Shown here: positions 1 to 9,294 of the stretch, one piece after another
Position numbering within the stretch: the stretch's first letter is position 1
Layout of the letters: each line of letters starts with the position of its first letter
DNA from: Thorsellia kenyensis
Lineage (GTDB): Bacteria; Pseudomonadota; Gammaproteobacteria; Enterobacterales; Thorselliaceae
Assembly: GCF_042432445.1 (NCBI RefSeq)
Contig: NZ_JBHLXE010000013.1
Coordinates: forward strand, 145,219-209,218
Length of the DNA stretch: 64,000 nucleotides
Reading direction: 5' to 3'
Position numbers and translations under genes: made by a program
Notes under the pieces: model-generated
Told to the model about the DNA's origin: nothing
Seen by the model: the letters and a program-made list of their open reading frames with translations, nothing else
The model's database searches: none

Positions 1-772
1 AAAGTCCATACGGAGCTCCCCCTGCAGCCCCCATACTTGCATGTTCAAAAGTAATAGATGGGTTGATGAATTCAGTTTTTGTAGCGAAATTATGAAGTGC
101 GGCATCAAGCAAAACTCTTTCTTCAAAAGAGGCTCCTTTTTGTTTTCCAAAAATATGGCTTGCGCCATTAGCTCCACAAAGCGGATTTTGTACATCACAT
201 GCGACAATAAATTCTATTTCTTTTAACCTAGGATCTATGTTCGATAGTTCTAATGTATCAAAATCAGCAAGCTTTATTCCTCCTTTGGGCAAAGTATTAC
301 CGTGTTTATCTAGTAATCTTGCCCCCAGTGCCTCTAATATACCCGCACCTGAATCATTAGTTGCACTACCTCCTAGACCTAAAATTATTTTACTGACACC
401 GCTATCTAGTGCAGCTTTAATTAATTGTCCTGTCCCGTAACTTGTTGTTATTTTTGCATCTCTTTGTTCAGTTTTTAATAGTGGAAGTCCTGAAGCAGCG
501 GCTATCTCAATTAAAGCAGTCTGGCCTTCATCAATTAGGGCAAATGTTGCCCTAATTTTTTGTTCTAAGGGATCTAATACTTCTATATCGATTTTTTGCC
601 CAGGTTGAGAATATAAAATAGCATCAACTGTTCCCTCCCCCCCATCTGCTAAAGGTAATAAACTATATGTGGCCCTAGGAAACTTCGTCAAAAATGCACT
701 ATGTATAATTTCGGTCACTTCTGCCGCACTAAGGCTTTCTTTAAATGAATCAGGGGCTATAACAATATGCAT
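1..772 (-). CDS. Glycerate kinase (GlxK/GarK type), partial at window edge
   Basis: This gene encodes an ATP-dependent glycerate kinase. The N-terminal 257 residues are visible and the C-terminus lies outside the window; family members are about 380 aa. The start reads MHIVIAPDSFKESLSA, the family's usual opening. Later come the glycine-rich LGLGGSATNDSGAG stretch and, at the window edge, GAAGGAPYGL. An ATG is chosen that has GGAG six bases upstream; another in-frame ATG lies 12 bases earlier but overlaps that ribosome site. It is the third gene of the mng transcription unit, 47 bp after mngB. Mannosylglycerate hydrolysis releases D-glycerate, so this kinase would feed it into lower glycolysis. 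Whether the product is 2- or 3-phosphoglycerate cannot be read from the sequence. Confidence 0.93.
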   Translation of the reverse strand, partial: MHIVIAPDSFKESLSAAEVTEIIHSAFLTKFPRATYSLLPLADGGEGTVDAILYSQPGQKIDIEVLDPLEQKIRATFALIDEGQTALIEIAAASGLPLLKTEQRDAKITTSYGTGQLIKAALDSGVSKIILGLGGSATNDSGAGILEALGARLLDKHGNTLPKGGIKLADFDTLELSNIDPRLKEIEFIVACDVQNPLCGANGASHIFGKQKGASFEERVLLDAALHNFATKTEFINPSITFEHASMGAAGGAPYGL

Positions 773-796
773 TATTGACTCCATTTTATATTAGGT

Positions 797-817
797 ATGC
801 CACATTTAGTGTGGCAT
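797..817. other. Intercistronic hairpin between mngB and the glycerate kinase gene
   Basis: This is an 8-bp perfect inverted repeat (ATGCCACA / TGTGGCAT) with a 5-nt loop. It starts three bases after the mngB stop codon and has no T-run in either direction. It is more likely an mRNA-stability or partial-attenuation element than a full terminator, because the kinase start follows at once. Confidence 0.5.
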
Positions 818-819
818 GA

Positions 820-3522
820 TTACTTATCAATTTTAAAACTGAACGTTTTGACCTGATTAGGATTAAAATATACTTCTGAATCTAATAAATTATCTTGCTT
901 TATTTGCTCTTCAGCTAAATTAACCTCAAAATATTTCCTATAGGGTAAATTAAATTTAGGCAAGGCAATGTTATTTTGGTTTGTTGAAGAAGGATTAAAC
1001 CATCGACTTATTATTGCATCACTATTTTCTGCTTTTTTTAGTACACTCAACGTTATTTTGCCAGGTTTCGTATTGACTAAACTATATGTTACAGGTGTTA
1101 TAAATGACTCAAGATTCAATTTCATTGCGTCATAAGGAATTTTATTATAAAAACGTATCGGTGTATTGAATTCCTTAGCTTGACGCATGATTTCTGCATT
1201 CTCAACACTGTCTTGATAAATACCTAGACCAATTCTAGTACTAAAGTGGCCTAACATTTGTGAATCCGGAGTTGGTAGCTTAATACCCGAAGGGCGCCCC
1301 GGTCTTAATAATAAATTTTCCTTGCCAAGTACACCCACTGAACGGAATAAGGTCAACGCTATTGCTTGATTACCTTGCCAATCAATGACTTCAAATTCTC
1401 TTAAACCTTCAGTAAATAGCGCAAAAGACATATTTTTTACTTCATTTTCTACGGCAACAAAGTTAAGCATTTGCCATACTGGAATTGGTGCTTCTTTCCA
1501 GTCTTCTTGCTCCCAATAAGTCATAGCGTCATCTTTAACCGGTCTTGAAATTGTTCCAAATTGTGTGTCTGCGATGACTGATTCACTTATCCATTGATAA
1601 GGAAATAGAACTCTTACTCGGTGATCTTCAGCGTCATTTTTCCAGTAGGCATCAATATGAATTTGTGAATCCCCCCTATTTAAGGCAACTGTAAAAGTAA
1701 TTTCAATTAAACTATTTTTTAATTTATCTTTTCGTGCATCTAAATCTTTTGGTACAGACATTTCTATTTGAATTTTGGCTTTTTCTTGCCATGGCGATGA
1801 AGTGATCTCTACCTTAGCTTTATTTTCTGTACTATATAATAACCATTCATCTCTTGATGGCGAGTAATCATATTCATCACCATCATCAGATCCCTCTTCT
1901 ATAAGTAATGCGTTATCGAAAGTTCTATTGGTTTTTTTATCCGTAATATTGATACTGCCATTTGCCTGTATTTCAATAATATAAAAATCATTTTCAATTT
2001 TGTTGCTTGAATTTTCTTTTCTATCAAGAATCGAGATGGCATCATTGCTTCCAGAAGCAGATTTTTTTTCAATACTCAATGCTACATAGCCCATCGCAGG
2101 TATTTCTATCGGCAACTGAATTTCATATTCCATGAAAGGATCGTAATTACCATAATGAACAATCTGCCTATCGACTAATCCAGGATCGATTTCTTTAGCG
2201 CTAAGAATGCTATATTCAATTTTATTTCCTGCAACATCATATAAATTAAAATCACTTGCTCGAATACGTATAATCGCATTCACAATACTGTTACGTGGAT
2301 AAGGTAAAAAATTGAAAAATGCTAACCTATCTCTAAATGTTCCGGATTCTGAACTAGGAATTTTCTCCATATTATCTACAATCTTACGCATGTAAAATTG
2401 TATTAAATTTTCAGCCATATCATCGGCAAGCCAAAATCTCGACTTGATTTCTTGATGAACAGGATCGCTACAGCAACAACTTATTGAGTCATGGGCATGA
2501 TTTTTCATAATTTCTTTCCACATTTTCTCAATTAAACCATGGTGATACTCACATCCAAGTGAATATGCAATGGTTGCTAATGGCTCTAATTGGTTACTGA
2601 TTTTATTTTCTATGACCGCATTTTGTATTTTGATATCCATTCTTGTAGAAGAAATTGTGCGATGAACCCGCATATATTTTCCATCATTAAATTCTCCTAT
2701 TAATCTTGGAAGTTGATCCTTTTTCACTTTCAGCTTCTCAAAAATTGTCTCATAGCGGCTAAGTAAGAAATTATAATTAGGAAATATTTCCTTTAACAAC
2801 TCTATAATGTCGAAAATATTTTGTTGGATAGGCATTTGATCATGCCCATTTGGTAGTAACAAATCACCGCCAAATGATGCTTTTTTGAGCACTTCTAAAT
2901 AGTTATTTAAACGTTTAAATAACGCGTCTTTATCATCTGGTAGGTATTTTCCTATTGCATATCCTAAAGGTAATACTTGAGCTATTACTTCACTACCATC
3001 AATAGATTTCCATACAAATTCTGTATGATGTGTTCCGTGTCTCTCGCTACATCCTCTCCAAAACATGGCATCTTCAATGCCAAAACCGTTTAAAATTTGT
3101 GGCAATGCTGCACTCATACCAAATGAGTCTGGTAAATACCCTATATTCATTACTTCTTTAAAGGGTTTACAGTCTTTCATTCCGTAAAGTAGATTACGTG
3201 TAATCGACTCTGCCCCAACCATCATAAGATCAGTCTGAGTATACCAAGGGCCGATGATAAGCCTTTTTTCTTCAACTAATTTTTTAACACGTTCAACTGC
3301 ATCTGGCTTGACAGCGAAGTAATCTTCTAAAATAGCTGTTTGTCCATCAAGTACATAAAAAGGATAATCAGGATCAGATTCTAATCGAGTCAAAATTTCT
3401 TCCATATTATTCACTAGTAGAATACGAGAATGCTCAGCAGTAAAATACCATTCTCTATCCCAATGCATATGTGGAGTAATATGCACATTGATCTCTCTAT
3501 TTGCCTCTGTATTTATATTCAT
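820..3522 (-). CDS. mngB: Alpha-mannosidase, GH38 (mannosylglycerate hydrolase MngB)
   Basis: This is a cytoplasmic glycoside hydrolase family 38 enzyme. In its MngB role it splits 2-O-(6-phospho-alpha-mannosyl)-D-glycerate into mannose 6-phosphate and glycerate. At 900 aa it is close to E. coli MngB. The metal site is seen in HMHWDREW (H20, D22). The nucleophile motif is GYLPDSFG (D132), and a second metal histidine lies in NHAHDSISC around residue 345. The C-terminal half is beta-rich, as in the family. It sits 50 bp downstream of the MngA-type transporter gene and next to an MngR-type regulator, which favours this substrate over other alpha-mannosides. The assignment of substrate rests on context. 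Confidence 0.92.
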   Translation of the reverse strand: MNINTEANREINVHITPHMHWDREWYFTAEHSRILLVNNMEEILTRLESDPDYPFYVLDGQTAILEDYFAVKPDAVERVKKLVEEKRLIIGPWYTQTDLMMVGAESITRNLLYGMKDCKPFKEVMNIGYLPDSFGMSAALPQILNGFGIEDAMFWRGCSERHGTHHTEFVWKSIDGSEVIAQVLPLGYAIGKYLPDDKDALFKRLNNYLEVLKKASFGGDLLLPNGHDQMPIQQNIFDIIELLKEIFPNYNFLLSRYETIFEKLKVKKDQLPRLIGEFNDGKYMRVHRTISSTRMDIKIQNAVIENKISNQLEPLATIAYSLGCEYHHGLIEKMWKEIMKNHAHDSISCCCSDPVHQEIKSRFWLADDMAENLIQFYMRKIVDNMEKIPSSESGTFRDRLAFFNFLPYPRNSIVNAIIRIRASDFNLYDVAGNKIEYSILSAKEIDPGLVDRQIVHYGNYDPFMEYEIQLPIEIPAMGYVALSIEKKSASGSNDAISILDRKENSSNKIENDFYIIEIQANGSINITDKKTNRTFDNALLIEEGSDDGDEYDYSPSRDEWLLYSTENKAKVEITSSPWQEKAKIQIEMSVPKDLDARKDKLKNSLIEITFTVALNRGDSQIHIDAYWKNDAEDHRVRVLFPYQWISESVIADTQFGTISRPVKDDAMTYWEQEDWKEAPIPVWQMLNFVAVENEVKNMSFALFTEGLREFEVIDWQGNQAIALTLFRSVGVLGKENLLLRPGRPSGIKLPTPDSQMLGHFSTRIGLGIYQDSVENAEIMRQAKEFNTPIRFYNKIPYDAMKLNLESFITPVTYSLVNTKPGKITLSVLKKAENSDAIISRWFNPSSTNQNNIALPKFNLPYRKYFEVNLAEEQIKQDNLLDSEVYFNPNQVKTFSFKIDK

Positions 3523-3540
3523 ATTTTATCCTCAAAAATA

Positions 3541-3563
3541 TGCCTATGCGTTTTACATAGGCA
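3541..3563. other. Intercistronic hairpin between mngA and mngB
   Basis: An 8-bp perfect inverted repeat (TGCCTATG / CATAGGCA) with a 7-nt loop occupies much of the 50-bp gap and has no T-run. A similar but unrelated hairpin lies at the next junction, after mngB. It may adjust the ratio of transporter to enzyme. Confidence 0.45.
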
Positions 3564-3572
3564 ACTTAAAAT

Positions 3573-5510
3573 TTATATTGCAAATTTTCCGGTTGCGACA
3601 GCGTGTTTGCGCCATGAGATCAACACAAGGGTAGAAATCAAACTACCGAGCAAAGCCGCACCAAACCATATTCCTGCAGAGGCAAATGCTCCTAGTGGAT
3701 TTTCAGTCAGAAGAAACATAGAAAATATTCCTGCGCCTGGGGTTGATAAACCAATCGACGCCCATCCAACTATAGCACCAGTCACAGCAGATCCTACTAA
3801 AAATGAACCAATAACACGGATAGGATCTTCTATGGCCATAGGTATAGCTCCTTCTGTGATCCCGGCTAAGCCCAATAACCAAGTTGACTTGCCCGTTTCA
3901 ATTTCAAAGTCTTTAAATAATTTAGGAGCCATTAATGTAGATGCTGTTACTGTAAATGCAGACACCATTTTAACAGAGGCAAAAATTGCATAAGGCCCGT
4001 ACACCTCATTTGCCATAGCCCCTAAACAGAACGCATAAGCGGCTTTATTAACAGGGCCGCCTAAATCAAAGGAGACAAAACATCCAATTATAACACCTAA
4101 TAATAGGGCGTTGCTTCCAGATAAAGAGTTCAACCAATTAGTAAGGCCCGTATTTACAAATGCAACAGGCTTACCAATGACAAAAAGCATTAGACTTCCT
4201 GCAATTAAAGTACCAATTACAGGATAGAGATAAAAACTCAAAAAACCATTAAATGTAGGAGATAAGCGGATATATTGCTTTACATAACGCATAACATAGC
4301 CTGCTATCAATCCACCGACTATACCCCCTAAAAATCCAGAACCAATTAAATTTGCCGCTACACCCGCAGCAAATCCAGGACCTAATGCAGGTTTATCTGC
4401 TAAAGAATATGCGGTATAAGCTGCTAGTACAGGTACCATGAGCACCCCTAGCAAATTACCACCTAATTTTCGATAAAGCCATAACCAAGAATTCTCTGTC
4501 TCATAGACTGCTTGAAGTCCAAAGATTTGAGTGATTAAAACTGCTATAGCTAATACAGTTCCCCCTGCAACTATCAGTGGGACTGCAAAAGATATACCAC
4601 TTAAAAGCGCCTGTTTTAGTTCGGTTTTAAAGCCAACTTTATTTTCAACTGTCGCGGTTTTATGTGATTTAGTCATATCTCTTGGCGTCTTTTTAGCTAA
4701 TTCTAGCGCCTCATTAATAATACTTTCTGCTCTTTTGATGGGTTCAGCAACAGGTACTTTAATGGTCGGCAGACCTGAGAATCGTTCTAATTCTTTGATA
4801 GCTACTTCTGAAGCAAAAATACAAGCCGTCGCATTATCAAAATCTTCAACAGAAATTCTTCCTTCTATCCCATTAGCTCCTTGCTTTTCAACAACGATTT
4901 TAACACCTAATTTTTTTCCTGCCTTTTCCAAATATTCAGCCGCCATATAAGTATGAGCTATACCGGCAGGACAGGCTGTTACACAAACAATGACTGGCGC
5001 TTTTTCCAGTAAAGCAACTTCTGATGATGATTCTGTTGGTTCTAATTGTTCCTCAATCGCTTGAGACAGTAATCCTAATAACTCCTCGGAAGTTTTGGCA
5101 TGAATGATTTTTTCTCTTACCTCATCATCCACTAAAGCAGTTGTTAATTGGGTGAGCAGTTGAATATGTGTAGTACCAGCTTGTGCTTCCGGTATAGCAA
5201 GTAAAAAAATTAAATTAACGTCTTCCTCTCCATCAATCCCATTCCACGCTATTGGCTGTGCTAGTGTTGCTACAGCAAATGCAGCTTCATTGACTGCCAC
5301 TGATTTACCATGAGGAATAGCTAGTCCTTCCCCTAGCGCCGTCGGGCCTTCTGATTCACGTTGCATCACAGCATTTAAAAAGGCTGATTTATCTGAAATT
5401 TTACCTTTTTGGTACAAACCTTCAATTAATGCATTAATCGCCTCATCGCTATTAGAAAAAGGAGATTGGATATATATTAGTTCTTGAGTTGTTAATTGGG
5501 TAAGATTCAT
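3573..5510 (-). CDS. mngA: Fructose-type PTS enzyme IIABC, mannosylglycerate transporter (MngA/HrsA)
   Basis: This is an inner-membrane phosphotransferase permease that imports and phosphorylates its sugar; in context the substrate is 2-O-alpha-mannosyl-D-glycerate. Domain order is A-B-C. IIA (about 1-150) has phospho-His H67 in GLAIPHGKS. IIB (about 170-275) has phospho-Cys C180 in TACPAGIAHTYMA. IIC (about 295-640) is a hydrophobic multi-pass region with the substrate-site motif ITEGAIPMAIEDP. Length is 645 aa, near E. coli MngA (about 658). The start has AAGGGG upstream. It is the first gene of the operon and is transcribed away from mngR. Fructose-specific homologues look similar, so the substrate rests on the mngB and mngR neighbours. 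Confidence 0.9.
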   Translation of the reverse strand: MNLTQLTTQELIYIQSPFSNSDEAINALIEGLYQKGKISDKSAFLNAVMQRESEGPTALGEGLAIPHGKSVAVNEAAFAVATLAQPIAWNGIDGEEDVNLIFLLAIPEAQAGTTHIQLLTQLTTALVDDEVREKIIHAKTSEELLGLLSQAIEEQLEPTESSSEVALLEKAPVIVCVTACPAGIAHTYMAAEYLEKAGKKLGVKIVVEKQGANGIEGRISVEDFDNATACIFASEVAIKELERFSGLPTIKVPVAEPIKRAESIINEALELAKKTPRDMTKSHKTATVENKVGFKTELKQALLSGISFAVPLIVAGGTVLAIAVLITQIFGLQAVYETENSWLWLYRKLGGNLLGVLMVPVLAAYTAYSLADKPALGPGFAAGVAANLIGSGFLGGIVGGLIAGYVMRYVKQYIRLSPTFNGFLSFYLYPVIGTLIAGSLMLFVIGKPVAFVNTGLTNWLNSLSGSNALLLGVIIGCFVSFDLGGPVNKAAYAFCLGAMANEVYGPYAIFASVKMVSAFTVTASTLMAPKLFKDFEIETGKSTWLLGLAGITEGAIPMAIEDPIRVIGSFLVGSAVTGAIVGWASIGLSTPGAGIFSMFLLTENPLGAFASAGIWFGAALLGSLISTLVLISWRKHAVATGKFAI

Positions 5511-5737
5511 TGTTTTCCCCTTATCAATAGGTAAACCTTATCTAAATATGCATAAGCCTCGTACTTTTATAGCTACAATCTAATTTCATTCGCTATAATT
5601 GCTTATAAATCGTATAATAACTCATATAAAAATAATACAAATACAATACAAAAACAAGACAATTATCACACTTTTTATAATAATTCAGCTGGAATACTTA
5701 TTTTCATGAGCTGAATATTAAGAAGCAGAGGTCAATT
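5511..5737. promoter_or_regulatory. Divergent mngA/mngR control region
   Basis: This is the 227-bp AT-rich gap between the divergent transporter and GntR-type regulator genes, and it should hold both promoters and the MngR operator. A TTATA-n5-TATAA inverted repeat lies at 5603-5617 and TACAA direct repeats lie near 5635-5655. Either could be an operator, but in such AT-rich DNA neither is convincing. Confidence 0.45.
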
Positions 5738-6463
5738 ATGGCGAAGCAGCCAAGATATAGAACAATTGCAAATTCAATTAAAGATCTAATCAAACAAGGT
5801 GAGTTTGCTCCAGGGGATGCAATTTCAACAGAAGCCGAACTTTGTAAGATATTTGGTGTCAGTCGTGTTACCGTCAGACAGGCGCTGAAAAAACTTATAG
5901 AAGAGGATGTTTTAGAAAGTATTCAAGGCAGTGGTACTTATGTTAAGCAAGCACTAGTTGATTATGATATCTATCAAATGACAGGTTTTGAGGAAAAGTT
6001 TGATACGAGCAGTAGGCACTCTCACAGTGATGTTTTAGAATTCACAATAACAAAACCAAACAAAAACATAACAAATACATTACAATTAACAGATAACGAA
6101 AAAGTTTATTATATTAAAAGAGTACGATTTATTGACAAAAAAGCAATTACCCTAGAAGAAACATGGCTCCCATTAAGATTATTTCCTGATCTTACCTATG
6201 AAACTATGCAAGGTTCAAAGTATTATTACATAGAACATATGAAGAAAATGGTGATAGATAGAAGTGAACAAGAAATATTGGCTGTTATGCCCAATAAAGA
6301 TGTTTGTACACATTTAGCTATTCCTATGGAACAGCCTATCATTGAAAAAATATCTATTGGATACTTAATAGATGGGACTCGATTTGAATATAGCAGAAAT
6401 TTTTTCAAATCCTCTGAATATAAATTCACCCTTACAGCAAAAAGAAAATCAATTAAAATCTAA
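5738..6463 (+). CDS. mngR: GntR/HutC-family transcriptional regulator MngR
   Basis: This is a 241-aa one-component regulator. The N-terminal winged helix (about 5-75) has a recognition helix in VSRVTVRQALKKL. The rest (about 85-235) is a UTRA effector-binding domain that ends in a typical FEYSRNFFKSSEYKF stretch. Its length matches E. coli MngR (240 aa). The ribosome site AGAGG precedes the ATG. It faces away from mngA, the usual arrangement for a local repressor. By analogy it represses mngA-mngB until phosphorylated mannosylglycerate binds; the sequence does not show the effector. Confidence 0.88.
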   Translation: MAKQPRYRTIANSIKDLIKQGEFAPGDAISTEAELCKIFGVSRVTVRQALKKLIEEDVLESIQGSGTYVKQALVDYDIYQMTGFEEKFDTSSRHSHSDVLEFTITKPNKNITNTLQLTDNEKVYYIKRVRFIDKKAITLEETWLPLRLFPDLTYETMQGSKYYYIEHMKKMVIDRSEQEILAVMPNKDVCTHLAIPMEQPIIEKISIGYLIDGTRFEYSRNFFKSSEYKFTLTAKRKSIKI

Positions 6464-6500
6464 ATGTATTAAAAGATTAAAATCTCTATTTAGCTTTTAT

Positions 6501-6545
6501 AAAAAAAACCATATATCACAATTATGACATATGGTTTTTTTATCT
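6501..6545. terminator. Bidirectional terminator between mngR and ygiQ
   Basis: A stem with AAACCATAT on one side and ATATGGTTT on the other is flanked by an A-run and a T-run. It works in both directions for the convergent genes mngR and ygiQ. Confidence 0.8.
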
Positions 6546-6557
6546 CATTTTTCAAGG

Positions 6558-8798
6558 TTATCGAGCTATTTTTACCTTGGTATGTTTTGTCATCGCCGGC
6601 TGAAAGCTTTGCCTACGATTTTTTCTCTGCGCTTCACGCACCTCGTCACGACTAGGTGGGGGTACTAAACACTCTTTTTTATTACCTATTAGATGTGTCA
6701 ATCCCATAGTTTCTAGAGCTTCTCTTATCATTTTAAAATTAGCAGGATCATGATATCGCAATAAAGCTTTATGTAAACGACGTTGCTTATCACCTTTGGC
6801 ACTCTCTACTTTTTCACTATTATGATCAATAGGCCTCAAAGGATTCTTTTCTGTATAATACATGGTTGTTGCATTTGCCATTGGAGAAGGATAAAAATTT
6901 TGAACCTGATCTAACCTGAATCGATTTTTCTTCAACCAAAGCGCAAGATTCACCATATCTTCATCCGTTGTACCTGGATGTGCCGATATAAAATAAGGAA
7001 TAAGATATTGTTCTTTACCTGCTTTTTTAGAGTACATATCAAAAAGTTGTTTAAACTTATCATAAGTCCCCATACCAGGTTTCATCATTTTAGACAGAGG
7101 CCCTTCTTCCGTATGCTCTGGCGCTATTTTAAGGTAGCCTCCCACATGGTGCTCAGCTAACTCTTTAATATAACGAGGATCTTCCACGGCTAAATCATAA
7201 CGGACCCCTGAGGCAATCAAAATCTTTTTGATTCCAGGTAAACTTCTCGCTTCACGATAAAGTTCGATAGTAGGCTCATGATTTGTATCCATAAATGGAC
7301 AGATGGTGGGATAAACACAAGAGGCCCTTCTGCATGACTCTTCTGCTTTAGGAGATGTGCATTTAAGCATATACATGTTCGCTGTAGGGCCACCTAAATC
7401 AGAAATAATACCTGTAAAGCCTGGCACTTTATCACGAATATCTTCGATTTCCCTGATGATCGATTCCTTTGAACGGCTTTGTATAATTCGTCCCTCATGC
7501 TCTGTAATAGAACAAAAAGAACATCCACCATAACAACCACGCATAATATTAACGGAAAAGCGAATCATTTCGTATGCTGGTATTTTCGCCCCACCATAAC
7601 TTGGATGAGGAATCCTCTGATACGGTAAACCAAATACGCTGTCCATTTCATCAGTAGTCAAAGGAATAGCTGGTGGATTAGCCCATAGATATCTATCACC
7701 ATGTTGTTGCATTAATGCACGCGCACAACCAGGATTAGTCTCATGGTGTAAAATGCGTGAAGCATGGGCATATAGTACTTTATTGTTCGCTACTTGCTCG
7801 AAGCTAGGTAACAATATATATGTTTTTTCCCAAGGCCTTACCTTAGCGGGTTGAATTGTAATGCGCTGAGGCTCTGCAGCTTTTTTAATGTTTAATTTTT
7901 CATCGATTGCATCAATAGCAGAGATTGCATTTTCGTCTTTTGTTGGACCACCCTGTGTTTGACAGGCAAGATCTTCGCCATATGGATTAGGTATAGGATC
8001 TATCTTTCCAGGGGTATCAAAATGAGTAGAATCAACCCCCTTCCAATCATAGCGTGGAAATTTACGTATCATGGCTGTACCACGAATATCTTCAATTTCT
8101 TCTATCTTTTCACCAGCAGCTAAACGATGGGTTAATTCAACCAAAGGTCTTTCTGCATTGCCATAGATTAAAAAATCAGCTTTGGCATCAAATAAAATAG
8201 AACGTCTTACTTTATCAGACCAATAGTCATAATGAGCAATACGTCTAAGACTGGCTTCAATTCCACCTAGAACGACAGGGACATCAGCAAAGGCCTCTTT
8301 ACAGCGTTGAGTGTATACAATGGAAGCTCTATCGGGGCGTTTACCCCCCTCATTATTGGGTGTGTAAGCATCATCGTGTCGCAATTTTCTATCAGCAGTG
8401 TAACGATTGATCATTGAGTCCATGTTACCTGCAGCAACACCAAAGTATAAATTGGGCTTACCAAGCTTCATGAAATCATTTTTATTGCTCCAATCAGGCT
8501 GAGCAATGATTCCCACGCGAAAGCCTTGAGCTTCTAAGAGCCTACCAACGATAGCCATACCAAAACTAGGGTGATCGACATACGCATCACCTGTCACAAT
8601 AATGACATCGCAACTATCCCAACCTAGAACATCCATCTCTTCTCGCGACATGGGTAAAAAGGGCGCAGTACCGTAGCACTCTGCCCAATAAGGGGTATAC
8701 GAAAACAGATGTTTATCTGTTTTTATTAGAGACTCAGGTTTATTTTTTTCGAGTAAGTTTTTAGCTTGTAAATGTTTACCCTGATTGGTATTTGACAT
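6558..8798 (-). CDS. ygiQ: YgiQ family radical SAM protein
   Basis: This is a large radical SAM enzyme of the UPF0313 family whose reaction is not established. It has 746 aa against about 739 in E. coli. The N-terminal B12-binding-like region contains FLPMSREEMDVLGWDSCD near residue 47. The 4Fe-4S cluster motif is C422-x3-C426-x2-C429 (GCYGGCSFCS). The C-terminus is basic (NRRQSFQPAMTKHTKVKIAR). The N-terminus is some 15-20 residues longer than in E. coli and the ATG lacks a clear ribosome site, so the start is less sure than the frame. It is a single gene, convergent with mngR. Confidence 0.92.
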   Translation of the reverse strand: MSNTNQGKHLQAKNLLEKNKPESLIKTDKHLFSYTPYWAECYGTAPFLPMSREEMDVLGWDSCDVIIVTGDAYVDHPSFGMAIVGRLLEAQGFRVGIIAQPDWSNKNDFMKLGKPNLYFGVAAGNMDSMINRYTADRKLRHDDAYTPNNEGGKRPDRASIVYTQRCKEAFADVPVVLGGIEASLRRIAHYDYWSDKVRRSILFDAKADFLIYGNAERPLVELTHRLAAGEKIEEIEDIRGTAMIRKFPRYDWKGVDSTHFDTPGKIDPIPNPYGEDLACQTQGGPTKDENAISAIDAIDEKLNIKKAAEPQRITIQPAKVRPWEKTYILLPSFEQVANNKVLYAHASRILHHETNPGCARALMQQHGDRYLWANPPAIPLTTDEMDSVFGLPYQRIPHPSYGGAKIPAYEMIRFSVNIMRGCYGGCSFCSITEHEGRIIQSRSKESIIREIEDIRDKVPGFTGIISDLGGPTANMYMLKCTSPKAEESCRRASCVYPTICPFMDTNHEPTIELYREARSLPGIKKILIASGVRYDLAVEDPRYIKELAEHHVGGYLKIAPEHTEEGPLSKMMKPGMGTYDKFKQLFDMYSKKAGKEQYLIPYFISAHPGTTDEDMVNLALWLKKNRFRLDQVQNFYPSPMANATTMYYTEKNPLRPIDHNSEKVESAKGDKQRRLHKALLRYHDPANFKMIREALETMGLTHLIGNKKECLVPPPSRDEVREAQRKNRRQSFQPAMTKHTKVKIAR

Positions 8799-9117
8799 AT
8801 TTTTTAGTTTTATTTTTAAAAGAATGTGGAATATCGACTATGATTACGCACAATTAGGTAATAAGCGATGACATGAACTAGAACATTATAGCTGTTGCTT
8901 AGGATTCTTCAAAGTAAAGAGTCACGTTAATTAATTAAATTTACGATTTTATTCTACAACACCTTAAAAATCAAAATACATTAGACTATTTTAATTTAGG
9001 TAAAGATCTATGTAATCAAGTAAAACATTAGTGAAAATAAATTTTTTCTTTGAAGTTATAGTTAGAAAAGTTTGATTCTGAGGTAAACAAAATGATTAGA
9101 TTAAGAGTTGATAATTT
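8799..9117. other. Intergenic region between ygiQ and tRNA-Asn
   Basis: This AT-rich spacer holds the ygiQ promoter region and sequence downstream of the tRNA-Asn pair. I see no gene, clear terminator or repeat in it. Confidence 0.5.
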
Positions 9118-9194
9118 TGGCTCCCCTGGCTGGATTCGAACCAGCGACCTGCGGATTAACAGTCCGTCGCTCTAACCGACTGAGCTACAGAGGA
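9118..9194 (-). tRNA. tRNA-Asn (GTT), copy 2
   Basis: A complete cloverleaf is readable on the minus strand. It starts TCCTCTGTAGCTCAG, the anticodon loop is CTGTTAA (anticodon GTT), the T arm is GGTTCGAATCC, and CCA is encoded. It is identical to the copy 23 bp upstream, and the two were probably co-transcribed. Confidence 0.98.
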
Positions 9195-9217
9195 ATTACA
9201 AAATATTATTTTTAAGT

Positions 9218-9294
9218 TGGCTCCCCTGGCTGGATTCGAACCAGCGACCTGCGGATTAACAGTCCGTCGCTCTAACCGACTGAGCTACAGAGGA
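9218..9294 (-). tRNA. tRNA-Asn (GTT), copy 1
   Basis: This is the first copy in transcription order and is identical to the following one, giving a 100-bp direct repeat period. It has anticodon GTT, an encoded CCA end and a 77-nt length owing to a one-base larger D loop. Confidence 0.98.

Noticed and set aside
5603..5617. TTATA-n5-TATAA as the MngR operator
   Set aside because: Too short and AT-rich to separate from background; kept only as a remark on the control region.
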